Assembly (NCBI GenBank): GCA_012295275.1 | Contig: CM022665.1 | Location: forward strand, 11,350,476-11,414,475 | Reading direction: 5' to 3' | From: Chrysomallon squamiferum | Lineage: Eukaryota > Mollusca > Gastropoda > Neomphalida > Peltospiridae | DNA: 64,000 bases | In this document: positions 39,101 through 49,500 of the stretch, piece by piece | How the letters are laid out: each line of letters opens with the position of its first letter | How positions within the stretch are numbered: the first letter of the stretch is position 1 | Notes under the pieces: model-generated | Seen by the model: the letters and a program-made list of their open reading frames with translations, nothing else | Databases searched by the model: none | What the model was told of the DNA's origin: nothing | Made by a program: the position numbers and the translations under genes

Positions 39101-42100
39101 GAATTCCTAATAAATTTTTGTTTCTTTTTTTAAATTCATAAATAGAAAGAAAATAAAACATATATTAAAACATAAGAAAATTATCTTTTAAATATATAAT
39201 ACAGAACTCTATAAAATATTTATAACAAACATTTTAATATAAAAAAAAAAATAAAAAATAAAAATTTGCTATTATTACTTTTTTCTTTTCTTTTTAGGTT
39301 GTGCATATTTTGGGGGGTTTTAAAATTTATTTATTATTATTATTATTTAAAGAAAAATGGATTCTGTATTCAAATCAAGTGATTTATGAAATATTTTTAT
39401 ACCTGCCACTAGCATCACCAGGAAACTTCATACTTCTTGGTGTCAACATTCTACGATCGTACATCCTGACATATGGATCATTAGCACCAACGGCAAACAG
39501 TTCGGGTCGCAGTTGATTGATAGCAAGACACTTGGCTTCAGCATATTCTCCCATGTGTGCATTTAAATTCACCAGAACATTTCTGGGATTGCTCTGGCAA
39601 CACTCTGGACTTCGCAAATCATACTGCCTGTAATAATGTAATTATTATGACACAAACACATAAACATTATCTGCTATAGTTATTAAGAATATATATAATG
39701 TAAACTAGTGAGATTATGGTACTTATTTACAACAAAATAATAATAATAATATCTTATAATTCATTTTTTTTTTTTTGTTAAATATATTCTAACTTAGCAT
39801 ATCACACTTGACTGTATAATTTTATTAACACAAATATATGTGCATTATTTCTTGTATTTCTAAACAAATCATATAATGTAAAGAGTCTTTTTTTTAAATA
39901 ATAAATTATATCACACACAAACATTACATATATTTGCATTATTTGTTTTATTTATCAACAATCTATAAAATGTAAACAAGCCAGATTATAACAGTAGTTG
40001 TTAAGTGTTTTTGTTTTTTGTTTGTCTAAATAATTATCATAAACAAATAAAAAATATTTAAAACTCTGAACTTTCCAAATCACACTGGCTGTAATAATAT
40101 AATTATTTTATCAGAAATATGACTGCATTATCAGTAATACATATAATGTCCATAATGATGTACATGGCCAATTTTTCAATTTTGTTTTTATTTATTTATT
40201 TTTTTGACATAAATTATAATATAAAAGTAGCATACATGATAGTTCCATCTTCTGCAGCACTCCAAAACATGAAGGGAATGTCAGGTGCTGTAGCAACCCT
40301 CTTTACCCTCCCTGCATGGCAGCTGAACACATGTGTAGTCTCTTGCATGGCAATGTCATGTACACGAATCTTGCAGTCAGCAGCACCAGTAACAAGGACT
40401 CCATCATTGGAGCTAGGCAAGAACTGGAGAAAAAATACTTGATAGTGAAAATGCTCATTATAAATCTTATAAACTAAGTGTTGTGATTACATAGAAGAAA
40501 TTCTTGATAAATCAAAATCTGATATTTTCAAAAATATCTAAATGTTTTTATTTATTTTTTTGCTTAAATTTATTTTATTTATTTATTTTAATGAAATTAG
40601 TATAAAATTTAGATCAGAGAAAGTCAAAGAAACAATATTTTTAATTTCAAGTATATTTATTTAAAACTTTAAATTAATAGCTACTCTGACATTAATGTAT
40701 AAAATTTTAATTGTTATTAAAGCATAATAAAATGAAATAAATATTATATTTATTTACTTTAACTGTGAATATATTTCCCTGGTGACCTGTCCGAACAATG
40801 CCATGGGTTTTGTATAAAAATGGATCCCATATGTACACTTGAACATCATCTGATCCACTTGCAAGTAGCCTAAAACAGAGAGCAGAAATAATTTAATTCT
40901 GAACCATATAGACTTTACAACAAACCAAATAAAATAATGTTTGCTATTTTATTATACACATAACAGTTTGAGAGAATATGTTTTTTTATTTATTTATTTC
41001 TTTATAACAAATGTAATTTATTATTATTTTTAGGTTACAAATAAGACCAAAATTCTTATTGTAAGCAACAGATAGCAGTTAATTTTACTGTTCCATTGAA
41101 ATATCAATAATTTTAAAATTTACATACGTGCCATTTGTATTCCACTCCAAACAATTTACACATCCCTGATGGCCCTTCAAAACAAAAGAAATGTGACTAT
41201 TTAACTGTCATAATTTTATATTCATCTGCTAATCAATAACAATAAATTAACTTCTAATTCTGTGTTAAACTGCATCTATGACAGTATGAATTAATAATCT
41301 AAATAAAAAAATATGTATTATTCTAATTCTTTTTTTTTTTTTTTTTTTTTTTCTTTTTTACTGTTTTGGGCAATTTGTCATTTACTTACAGTAATAAATG
41401 TATGACAGTATAAAAATACTGTTACAAAACTTTGTCCAGATATTTTCAAACAGTTATACTTCATTATTAATTAAAACTGGACAGTAAAAACAAATAAAAC
41501 AAAACTTGGAAGTATACTTTGAATAGTATTACATATTCTTACCTCTAGCTCCTTTTCAAGACCAAGACGATTTATTAAATCAGGTGTCACATGTAAAACT
41601 CTTTGAAAACTTGTGTGTACTCTTTCCTGAAAAAAAAAAACACACACCATAAAACAAACAAAGAAAAAGAGATGAAATTATATATAATTCACACATATTA
41701 ATTATAAAAAGATTCCTTGGTAAAAAACAAAAAAACAACCTTAAAAATATTTGACAAATGCACTTTCAACATATTAATGGCACCTGTATTGTTGATGCAA
41801 CAGAAACTGTATCATGGTTTTATGACATTTTTCTGTCACAAGAGAAAAATGAATTGTCATTACATAATACATTGGTTTCCAATAAGACATAGATAGATGT
41901 TTAACAGTTAAATATGCAAAATACACTAATATTATATAAAATATAAATCTTTTAATAAATAAATAAAAACATTTTTCCAGAATAAATGTTATTTGGTATT
42001 TTATTCTCTATTTGAAGATGCCTTGGATACATTACACACTTAATAAATCAGTCAGATGAAAAAGAGACTTAAATTACCAGGAGACCATTCTCCAACTTTC

Positions 42101-42278
42101 AGATTTTTAACTGAAAAAAAATAAAAAAAAATAAAATAAAATAAAAAGGTCAGTTTACAAACTTTGTGAGAAATCAAAAATAAAAGTGTCATTTGTGTCC
42201 TTTGGTGGTAAATAAGTCAGTCCTACTTACATCCAGTTCTCTCTGCAATTTTCGTTTCAATGTCCATGAAGTATTCAT
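33144..42278 (-). CDS. WDTC1: WD and tetratricopeptide repeats protein 1 (DCAF9-type), complete
   Basis: Minus-strand exons in transcript order: 42231-42278, 41543-41626, 41128-41174, 40758-40869, 40236-40423, 39403-39627, then either 38440-38525 (A) or 37814-37905 (B), then 37037-37237, 36163-36316, 35510-35692, 34733-34968, 34216-34384, 33904-34096, 33144-33332. Phases agree at every junction; 704 aa with A, 706 with B (human 677). WD40 repeats occupy the first half (GHQGCVNCLEWN, WSAAEDGTI, TFSPDGNELLVNLGGEQIYL). A TPR block follows (ALYGNRAAAYMKRKW-like and HLKAHFRLARCLYE). The C-terminal part is strongly conserved (GHCNTTTDIKEANFFG, VAGSDDGSFFIWEKET, RRMNADPLEVMLMNMGYRI-like). Known orthologues (Drosophila adipose) are CUL4-DDB1 substrate receptors and chromatin regulators of fat storage. 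The start aligns with the vertebrate N-terminus. Odd points: the alternative exons and the partial exon duplication. Confidence 0.96.
33379..33428. repeat. (CA)n-(TG)n mirror microsatellite hairpin
   Basis: A (CA) run (33379-33402) is followed after GAGATA by a (TG) run (33409-33428). The two arms are reverse complements and can pair over about 20 bp. It lies in the last WDTC1 intron, 46 bp from the exon acceptor side. Confidence 0.85.
33450..33559. repeat. Long inverted repeat (foldback) in last WDTC1 intron
   Basis: The left arm (33450-33498) and right arm (33507-33559) are near-perfect reverse complements of about 50 bp. Shared landmarks are TTTAATTCATGGTTTTAT on the left and ATAAAACCATGAATTAAA on the right, with ACCAAATAT/ATATTTGGT inside. 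The loop is about 8 nt (CTCATCC region), bounded by CACACACA/TGTGTG. Confidence 0.85.
33657..33730 (+). repeat. Dispersed repeat family, copy 3 (last WDTC1 intron)
   Basis: Begins TTTCAACATAGTTCATCCTT and continues ATTATTTTCTATCATTTTGT. Aligns with the copies in LTN1 introns 17 and 21, in the same plus-strand orientation. Confidence 0.6.
35721..35752. repeat. (GGTA)n microsatellite
   Basis: Tetranucleotide GGTA/GATA run next to the WDTC1 TPR exon (acceptor at 35692). Confidence 0.85.
35775..35863. repeat. (AAAAGC)n hexanucleotide array
   Basis: About 14 nearly perfect AAAAGC units ending in AAAGC pentamers. On the WDTC1 transcript it reads (GCUUUU)n, 83-171 nt upstream of the TPR-exon acceptor. 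Confidence 0.95.
37814..37905 (-). other. WDTC1: WDTC1 alternative exon B
   Basis: 92 nt with a good acceptor (CTTTGCCAG) and donor (GTACGG). It enters in phase 2 and leaves in phase 1. It encodes T-A-W-E-N-L-N-L at the start and CAEFFVAG at the end, joining to GHLPQK of the next exon. The counterpart of exon A; see finding. Confidence 0.8.
38440..38525 (-). other. WDTC1: WDTC1 alternative exon A
   Basis: 86 nt with acceptor (TGATTCAG) and donor (GTATTGG). Phases are identical to exon B. It encodes F-P-W-E-H-P-H-L at the start and CLSYFVAG at the end. Its end (LPQGCLSYFVAG) is nearer to the vertebrate LPDGAAQYYVAG pattern, so A may be the ancestral form. Confidence 0.85.
38644..38763. repeat. 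Diverged tandem duplication, ~69-bp period, in WDTC1 intron
   Basis: TGTTATAAAATCGGGCTGTC... at 38644-38693 recurs as TGTTACGAAGTCAAGCTGTT... at 38713-38763, with the same downstream TATTTRATTACT. It lies just upstream, in transcript terms, of exon A. Confidence 0.6.
39603..40150 (-). repeat. Tandem repeat array including the start of WDTC1 exon 6
   Basis: Diverged units begin near 39603 (overlapping the real exon start), 39791, 39901 and 40064. They share a CACACTG..TGTAATAAT block, ..TGCATTAT.., and ..ATATAATGT... The first and last units are the most alike. Confidence 0.55.
40064..40113 (-). pseudogene. Decayed partial copy of WDTC1 exon 6 with intact acceptor
   Basis: Reading the minus strand, an acceptor ending TTACAG is followed by CCAGTGTGATTTGGAAAGTT. 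This mirrors the true exon 6 start GCAGTATGATTTGCGAAGTC (39627 downward). About 41 of 48 positions match across the splice site. The copied frame reads Q-C-D-L-E-S-S-E-F and then stops, so it cannot substitute for the exon. Confidence 0.65.
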
Positions 42279-42879
42279 AATGAACTCAGAACTGTCAAGT
42301 TTTATCAAGACCAAAAGGCAGACTTTTTGTTCCAAAATATACGTCACACTTTTTAACCAGCAGGAACTGTCATCATTCTCCTAATACATTTTCAAATACG
42401 GCAAGTGTCAGATCTAGTCTGATTATATAACTGTAGTTACTGAGCAAACGTTTTCAACTGCAGACCACCTCAAACTCTTCAAATTGTCTTCTCTTATTCA
42501 GTTATTGACTGATGATGATGATCCAGTGGGAATAAACAAACCCTACTGGCTTATTTAACTGGTTATATTTTATTATAAATGAGTATTACGTCCTATTTCT
42601 TTAGTATTTAATTCTGTATAAGAATAACTACTATAACAGCAGGTGCTATGAAAAACCTTAAAATAACTACAACGAAATACGTTCTTTTATCTGTGTCGAA
42701 ACCGGAAGTGTGAGCAATGAAGTAATGTAAAACAGTCGGAAAAATACAAAAGGAATATTACTAATGAACGAAGAAGTTATTGAGGTCTGGTCGACAATAT
42801 ACCAACAGAAGCAATAGTCTTAATATCAATGAATAATTAAAATTATTATTGTCGTAAATACATGTTAACTTTTGGCAAG
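42279..42879. promoter_or_regulatory. Divergent promoter between WDTC1 and PAAF1
   Basis: The two start codons are 601 bp apart, head to head. ACCGGAAGTG at 42701-42710 is an ETS/GABP consensus. AAGATGGCAGCC (42878-42889) matches a YY1-type element and overlaps the PAAF1 ATG, as in many housekeeping genes. There is no obvious TATA box. Whether one promoter or two adjacent ones serve both genes is not shown. Confidence 0.55.
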
Positions 42880-43404
42880 ATGGCAGCCGTCATGCACAGA
42901 CTAATTTTACAAAGTGACTGGGATTATGTTTTATGGTTTGTTATACATTCTTTGTATTTATTTATTTGAAATACAGCTTAATTATTTTAAAATAATTTAA
43001 TAAACTGTGTTATTTCATCTGGTGTTTTTTTATTTATTTATTTTTTTTTTTTAAGGGAAAACAGGGGTGAAGCATGGGTGACTTACAAAAGTTCAAGTAG
43101 GTATTTTTTCGAATTTTTATGTCTGAATGCTATTAGTATTAATTAATTTAATTATAATTTTAATTTATATATATATACATATTCATCAAAGTTCAAGTAT
43201 GATATTTTAAATTATGCTATTTCCTTTGTTACGTTTGTATTTCAAAAAAAAAAATGGTTGACAAACTCACAAACGACAAAGGCAAAGCTTTGATCAAAAA
43301 CGAAAGTTGATACTTAATAATGATATTCGTACTGCAGTTTATTGTGTAAAAAAAAAATCCTAGTTAGAATTTTAAGGTATACGATGGAATGATGGGTGTG
43401 GTGT

Positions 43405-43502
<98 letters not shown>

Positions 43503-46500
43503 CAATTAGTTTTACTTTTAATTTAAATTATTGTGTTAGTTATCTACATTTTTGTTTTTATGTCAAGATTCACCAAGTGTCCATGGATATATAAAGACTG
43601 AAGCACTTTCAGTTGATGGGATCCCTTACCTACTTGGATCTACTGGGTTTTCAGTAACCAGTGTTAAAAAGGTCAGTGTAATGATGAAAGTTTTGCTGAT
43701 GATAAATACAGGTATTACTCAAATGAACAAATGAAACTGTTATTACTGTTTCTAATAATTTTGTACAAGAAAAAATGTTTTTAGTCATTAAATAAATCAT
43801 TTATATAATACATAAAATAGTAAGTAAAAGAAGTGTTAAAGAAGATTATTTTTATTCTACATTAAAAAAAAGTACATAGTAAATTAATATGTTGTCACAT
43901 ATTATGAGTTTTTATAACTAATAAGTTTTCTGTGATTATAAAGTATAAATTATAATTTGTTCTAAGACTGAATGGAAAGCTTGAATATGTATCTGTTTTA
44001 TACACAATAAATTCTGTTGATTATTAAAATATTTGTTTTGCAGAAATCAGTCACAGTGAGTTATAACAATGGAGAAAGAACACTGTCAAGAAAATTTGTT
44101 GCTGCACAGAACAAATTTTCCAGAATTCACCAGAAATCAGTAAGTAAATAGTAGGTACCATCAGCCTAGCCAATATAATTGGTCAAAGCTGTTAAAAATT
44201 CAGATTTTGTCCATTTTCCTCCACTCCCAAATCCCTTCTGTAAATCCTAACATAAAAAACAAATACATGTAACTAAAGATCATTATGTGCTCTTTTAAAT
44301 GGTGTTGTTGTTCCTGTTGTATGTTAAATCGGTTCTTTGTACGAGAGTGTTAAATGTGGTGGGGGTAAATGCACTTTGGTGCCTGTGGTCAGCAATTAAC
44401 AGTGTGGAGTAAAAAGTCCTAAAATAGGGTCGCTCTACAAATGCCTGGCTTGTTTTTGTCAAAATGGCTTCAATGTTATTTTTAGCACAGCTAGGAGAGT
44501 CAAAGTTCAGTTTTTCTAACTGTGTGCATGTCATCGCTGGCAATGGCTTATATCAAAAGTTGTGTCCAAAAAGGTACCTTTTCAAGCCTTCAAACCAATT
44601 TTGAAAAAAACTGGCTGAAAATAAAACCTTTATTCATGGGATCAAATGAAAGATCATTCAGTTACCTTTCAAACAATGTGTGACACTGTGGTGTGCCTTC
44701 TTAGTGAAATTGCCATTATGTCATGTTTTCTATAGAACGAAATCACGTTAGATTTTATGTACAGCTAGAAAGGTCTGGCACTGTTTAAAATTATTATATT
44801 TATATGTTGTTTATATTTTTAATAACTTGTTGGCTGTATGTTTTTCTTCAGTGTTCCTACTTTTAGTGTGTACATTATAGCATGTGCATAGTGGAACCAC
44901 ATTCTGAAATAAACGAATTAAAATTGTTTTGCCGATTACTATCTTCAGTTTAAAACCATCGATTATTTTGCTTTCAAAATTCTTGCGATAAACAGCAAAT
45001 TAAGAATCATAAACCTAACAAACTATACTACATAACAGAACAATGTATTCAGAGGTATTGATGGAATGCTGAATAAAAATCTAATTACTTTTTTAAAATA
45101 TAAAATCATATATCAATCAGTTTTAAGACATTATTTTTGCTTGTTGATAAGCTCTATCAGAGAAAATTTCAACAATAGTCAGATGATAGGTAACTTTTGT
45201 TTGCTGTCAAAACACAGCAAATACAAAGCTAAGAAAATTATTTTAAGTTTGCTTCAAATGACAGACTTATAACACCTGTGTCTTTAATTGCGTCTTGTCT
45301 CATGATTATGTACATTTTATTGTCCCTAATTAATATCTGCAACACCTTTCTGGAGTTGACTCCAAGGATTAGCTGAGTTTATGTATTGCAAAGGATTATG
45401 GTTAAACATCAAATGCTTGTAGACCTTCTAAGTAACATTTATATATATATGATATAAACTCATCACAGTATCTTAACTTATTGCTACTAATTATTTAATA
45501 GAGTGAAAATTCAAGTTGCTTATGTAAATAAAGTTGTGCTGTTCTATATAAATTGAAAAGGTAATATTTTTTTATGGGCTTGGCAGAAAAACAAAAATTA
45601 AATTTTTTTTAATTAAAAATGTTAGATTCAAGTATGTCTTTTGAAAGATCTTGATACAGCTCAGTTAGCGAGTTGGTCCCATCACTCTTGTTGATTTTCA
45701 GCCTTTTGTGTCAATTAATTTTCAAACTACAGTTGGCCAAAGTAGTCCTTGCTGCTAATTGGCCAAAATAGGGCTGAAAACCAACCAAATTCTGGTAGTA
45801 ACAATTTGCATATATCTTCTGGACTGCTGGAGATAGTCATAATTTTTAGTGTGTTTTCGTTTGTTTTGCTACAGCATATTATATGAAATTAAAGTCAGAA
45901 AAAATTTGCCTGCCGGTACCTATAAATAGCTGTATTCAAGATTTATTCTGAATGCAGGCCACTAAAATTCAATATTTTGTACAGTATCAGATAAAATAGT
46001 CTCACTAAATGTATTAATAATTTAATGTTAATGTCACTAAAATTTAATATTTTTTTGTCTGACAAAAATATCATGAAACCTAATATTTTTATTTTTATTT
46101 TTGTTTAATGTTATATAATATATATTGATATTTAGGGAATGTATATTCAGAATATAAAAAAATTGCCAGGTGACATGGTGTTACCTTTGAACAATTTCAA
46201 GAAGGCTAAATGATAAATTCACAATGGCTGCTACAGAATCAGAAAACATCTCTTTCCATCATATATTTATGACTAGATCAGAGAGAAACATGAATGAAAT
46301 GTATTTTATATCTTTTTAACAATAACTTGGCTATAGTTTTCAAAAAAAAAAAAATGCACAAAGATGGCAACCATAAAAGGATGAAGATATAAATGTTTTT
46401 AAATCAAATAAATATCCTATAGGTCTTTTTACACACTATATTTGTTAGAATGTAAGGAATAGGCTCATAAGTAAGACGCATGGTGAATGAAAAATAATTA

Positions 46501-49500
46501 ATATAACTTAAGTGCATTTATTAGAAAGTTCTACATATGAGACCATGAGTCTGATTCTGGTCATATCAAATGAAAAACAACCTACTGATTCAATTCAGTC
46601 TTGTACTATATCCGGGATTGTACTATGCATATCTTTCCATCATCCATCAACCTCCATTCATGGTGAATCAGAATCCCTCACAGCACCCTGTTTGGATGTT
46701 TGATGATGTGCAAGCTTCATGTTTTCCTGGAATTATCTGGCTGCCTCCTGGGGTAATTCAGAATTTTTTTATTCATTGAATCTTTCAGTTTGCAAGTTAA
46801 ACTTTACTGACTTGAACATCTCAGAATTCTTGATGCACATAATGGTCAGGAGACGTATCATCTTGCTCTTTTTGTGAAAGAGTACTGCCAGGAAATGAGT
46901 GAATACTTTGCCATTTTGAGATGATTTGCCTGCCTGACAAATCAATTTCTACTGCATCTGTCTTTTTATAATGCAATACTTCATCATAAGAACATCTAAA
47001 GAGATGCATGAGATTTATGAATTACTATTCCAAGATCAGTCTGAAGATGGATTGAGTGATTGTGCAATACAGTTGTGATGATCAAGCCAATGAAAATGGC
47101 AAAGAGCATTTTGTCTATTTTAGGAGACAACTTAGATAATAGATAAAGCAAGGTTTTGCTTACAGATTCTGCAGTTATATCATGGTTCAGTTTGGTTTTG
47201 TAGCGACATTTATCTGTTAGAATATTCTTAATTTCCTTCTTGACCTTCTTGGTGACTTTTGTCAGTGTAACATCTAGATCATCATCTTCTTGAACAGCCA
47301 GTTTCAGTACTTTATTGCAGAAGATTATGATACTTACCATGCCTGGAGAACTTAGCACAAGAAGATTATCACCACAATACATGGAAACGTACATTATGAG
47401 CCTCATGCATGAAAGCTTGCTGTCACCATATCCAATGTATACACTGAAAATTCTACTGAGTTACAAATGCACTTACGGTCTTCCTTGAATGATTGAATCA
47501 GACAGATCAGAGCGTCTTTAGTTTCTTCAGTGTTTTGCATACAAAAGTCATATTTCCTTGGCAAATAAGAAGGTCCTGTGTTTTGTTTGGTTCTTTTAAG
47601 ATGTCTCTGTGTCGGAGTGGTGGATGTATTTATAGATATCCAGCTTTTATTACATTCAGAAGCTAGAGATCACTAAATGCATAGAATAAATTATGGTGGC
47701 TATTTTGATTTTTAGCAGTATTGGAAAAATCATAGTATTCAATTCCTTACACCTCAAAATATATGAAATGCCTTTTATGTTTCTGTCTTATCTAGTTATG
47801 AAGATATGAGAAAAACATATTTTGTCCAGTATGATGCAGCCCATCTTGGATTTAGCTCTCTAGTACAAAATGCACATGGGTGAATGTATATGCCATAAAC
47901 TTCAATTATTCACATAAGGAAAACTTTAGACTCTAAAATAAGGTCAAGCACAGATATGGCATTTGGTTGCCAGATTGTTTGACAAAAGAACAAAACCCCA
48001 AATAATAGGTTATACTGATGGGCTAATGTTTTAATCATTTTTATTTGTTTGTCGTTTTTTTTTTAATTTTATTATTATTTATTTTTTTATTTTTTTTTTT
48101 TTTGTTGTTGAAAGGTATCTTGCCTTGATGTTACATCTGGTGGGCTGGGTGTGTCTTGTGACACTGATGGAAAATTAAGAGTATGGCAGACAAGTAATGG
48201 TGAAGTCAGAGTAAGTAAATATACATTTAATTTTAAAAATTATTACTCTATTTTTTATTACGAGTGAGTAAAAACATATTTAATGAAAATCTTCATTTAA
48301 TTTTAAATTGTATCATTATAAAACTTTTAATTTGGGAATAGAATTACAATGTTTAAAACTTAACTATTTTTTATTATTTCTAACACTAATACTGTTAGTA
48401 TATTAGTAATAATTATGAATATGTTTCTTTCTCTTATTTTTTCCTTTTTTTTTTTTTTTTTTTGTTTTACATATTATAATAAAATATATGATTTAACCTA
48501 CTGATCAGTTACGGTTTTAATGCCTTTTTCTATATTTTATTCTGCAGCACAGCTTTTTAAAGTTTAATATTTTGAGCCACTTTGTGCTGTTAATTTTATT
48601 ATCATTTTATTTTATTTATTTTATTTTATTTTATATTATTTTATTTATGAAAGATCAGTGAGACTGTATTTTTGTTGATTTTTTTTTTTTTTAACAGCGA
48701 GAACTCATAGGCCATGTTGCAGATGTGTACACATGCAAGTTCTTTCCTTCAGGCATTGTTGTTCTTAGTGGTGGAGCTGACATGTTACTTAAGATTTGGT
48801 CTGCAGAAACAGGCAAATGTGCTGTAACACTGACTGGACACACTTCAGGTACTCACTGTAATTAAACATACAATCATCAGTTTAGTGTCTAATTTGTGTT
48901 TTTTTTTTTTTTTTTTTGTCCCCTGTCCCAAAAGTAATGAATATGTGTTTAACAAGACCCCTATACATGATATCAAGAGTTATTTGATATTAAAATTAAA
49001 TTTTTTTATTTATTTTTATTTTTTTATTTTTTTATCTACATTGATGAGATGTGAAGTAGATAATCCGTTGTTGACATTACATGCTTTTAGATCTTGTTAA
49101 CTGAAAGGAGTGGTCCTTTATTGACATTTTCCGTTTAAGTAAGCACATAATGACATATTAAGCCTTTTGGTATACCATACATCAGGTCTTGATTGAACCT
49201 TGAGTTTTATGTTGATAAATAACAGTACACCCTTTTTATTAGTGTGATCATAATTCTAAGAAACATACATTCTAAAATATTTATTTTCCATAGAACAAAG
49301 CAGCAACAACCTACATTAATGACTGCTTTAAACACATAATCATTCGTTGGTTTGACTAAAAGGAAAAAATATGAAAATTTCAACAACAAAATAACAAAAT
49401 CATAATTCACAAATAGATAAGTGAGTAAATATTTTTACTCAGAACTCATCCTGGATGAGAAATTAAATAGTGTTGGAAATCACTAAAATTATTAAAAAAA

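Noticed and set aside
44295-44543. Minus-strand frame of 82 codons in PAAF1 intron 4
   Set aside because: Could be more of the decayed element nearby, but I recognise no motif, so it is not annotated.
45648-45680. AGCTCAGTTAGCGAGTTGG-like stretch resembling a tRNA A box
   Set aside because: No B box or cloverleaf follows at the right distance; not called as tRNA or SINE.
46512-46779. Plus-strand frames next to the decayed gene
   Set aside because: No motif and opposite strand to the pseudogene; treated as chance.
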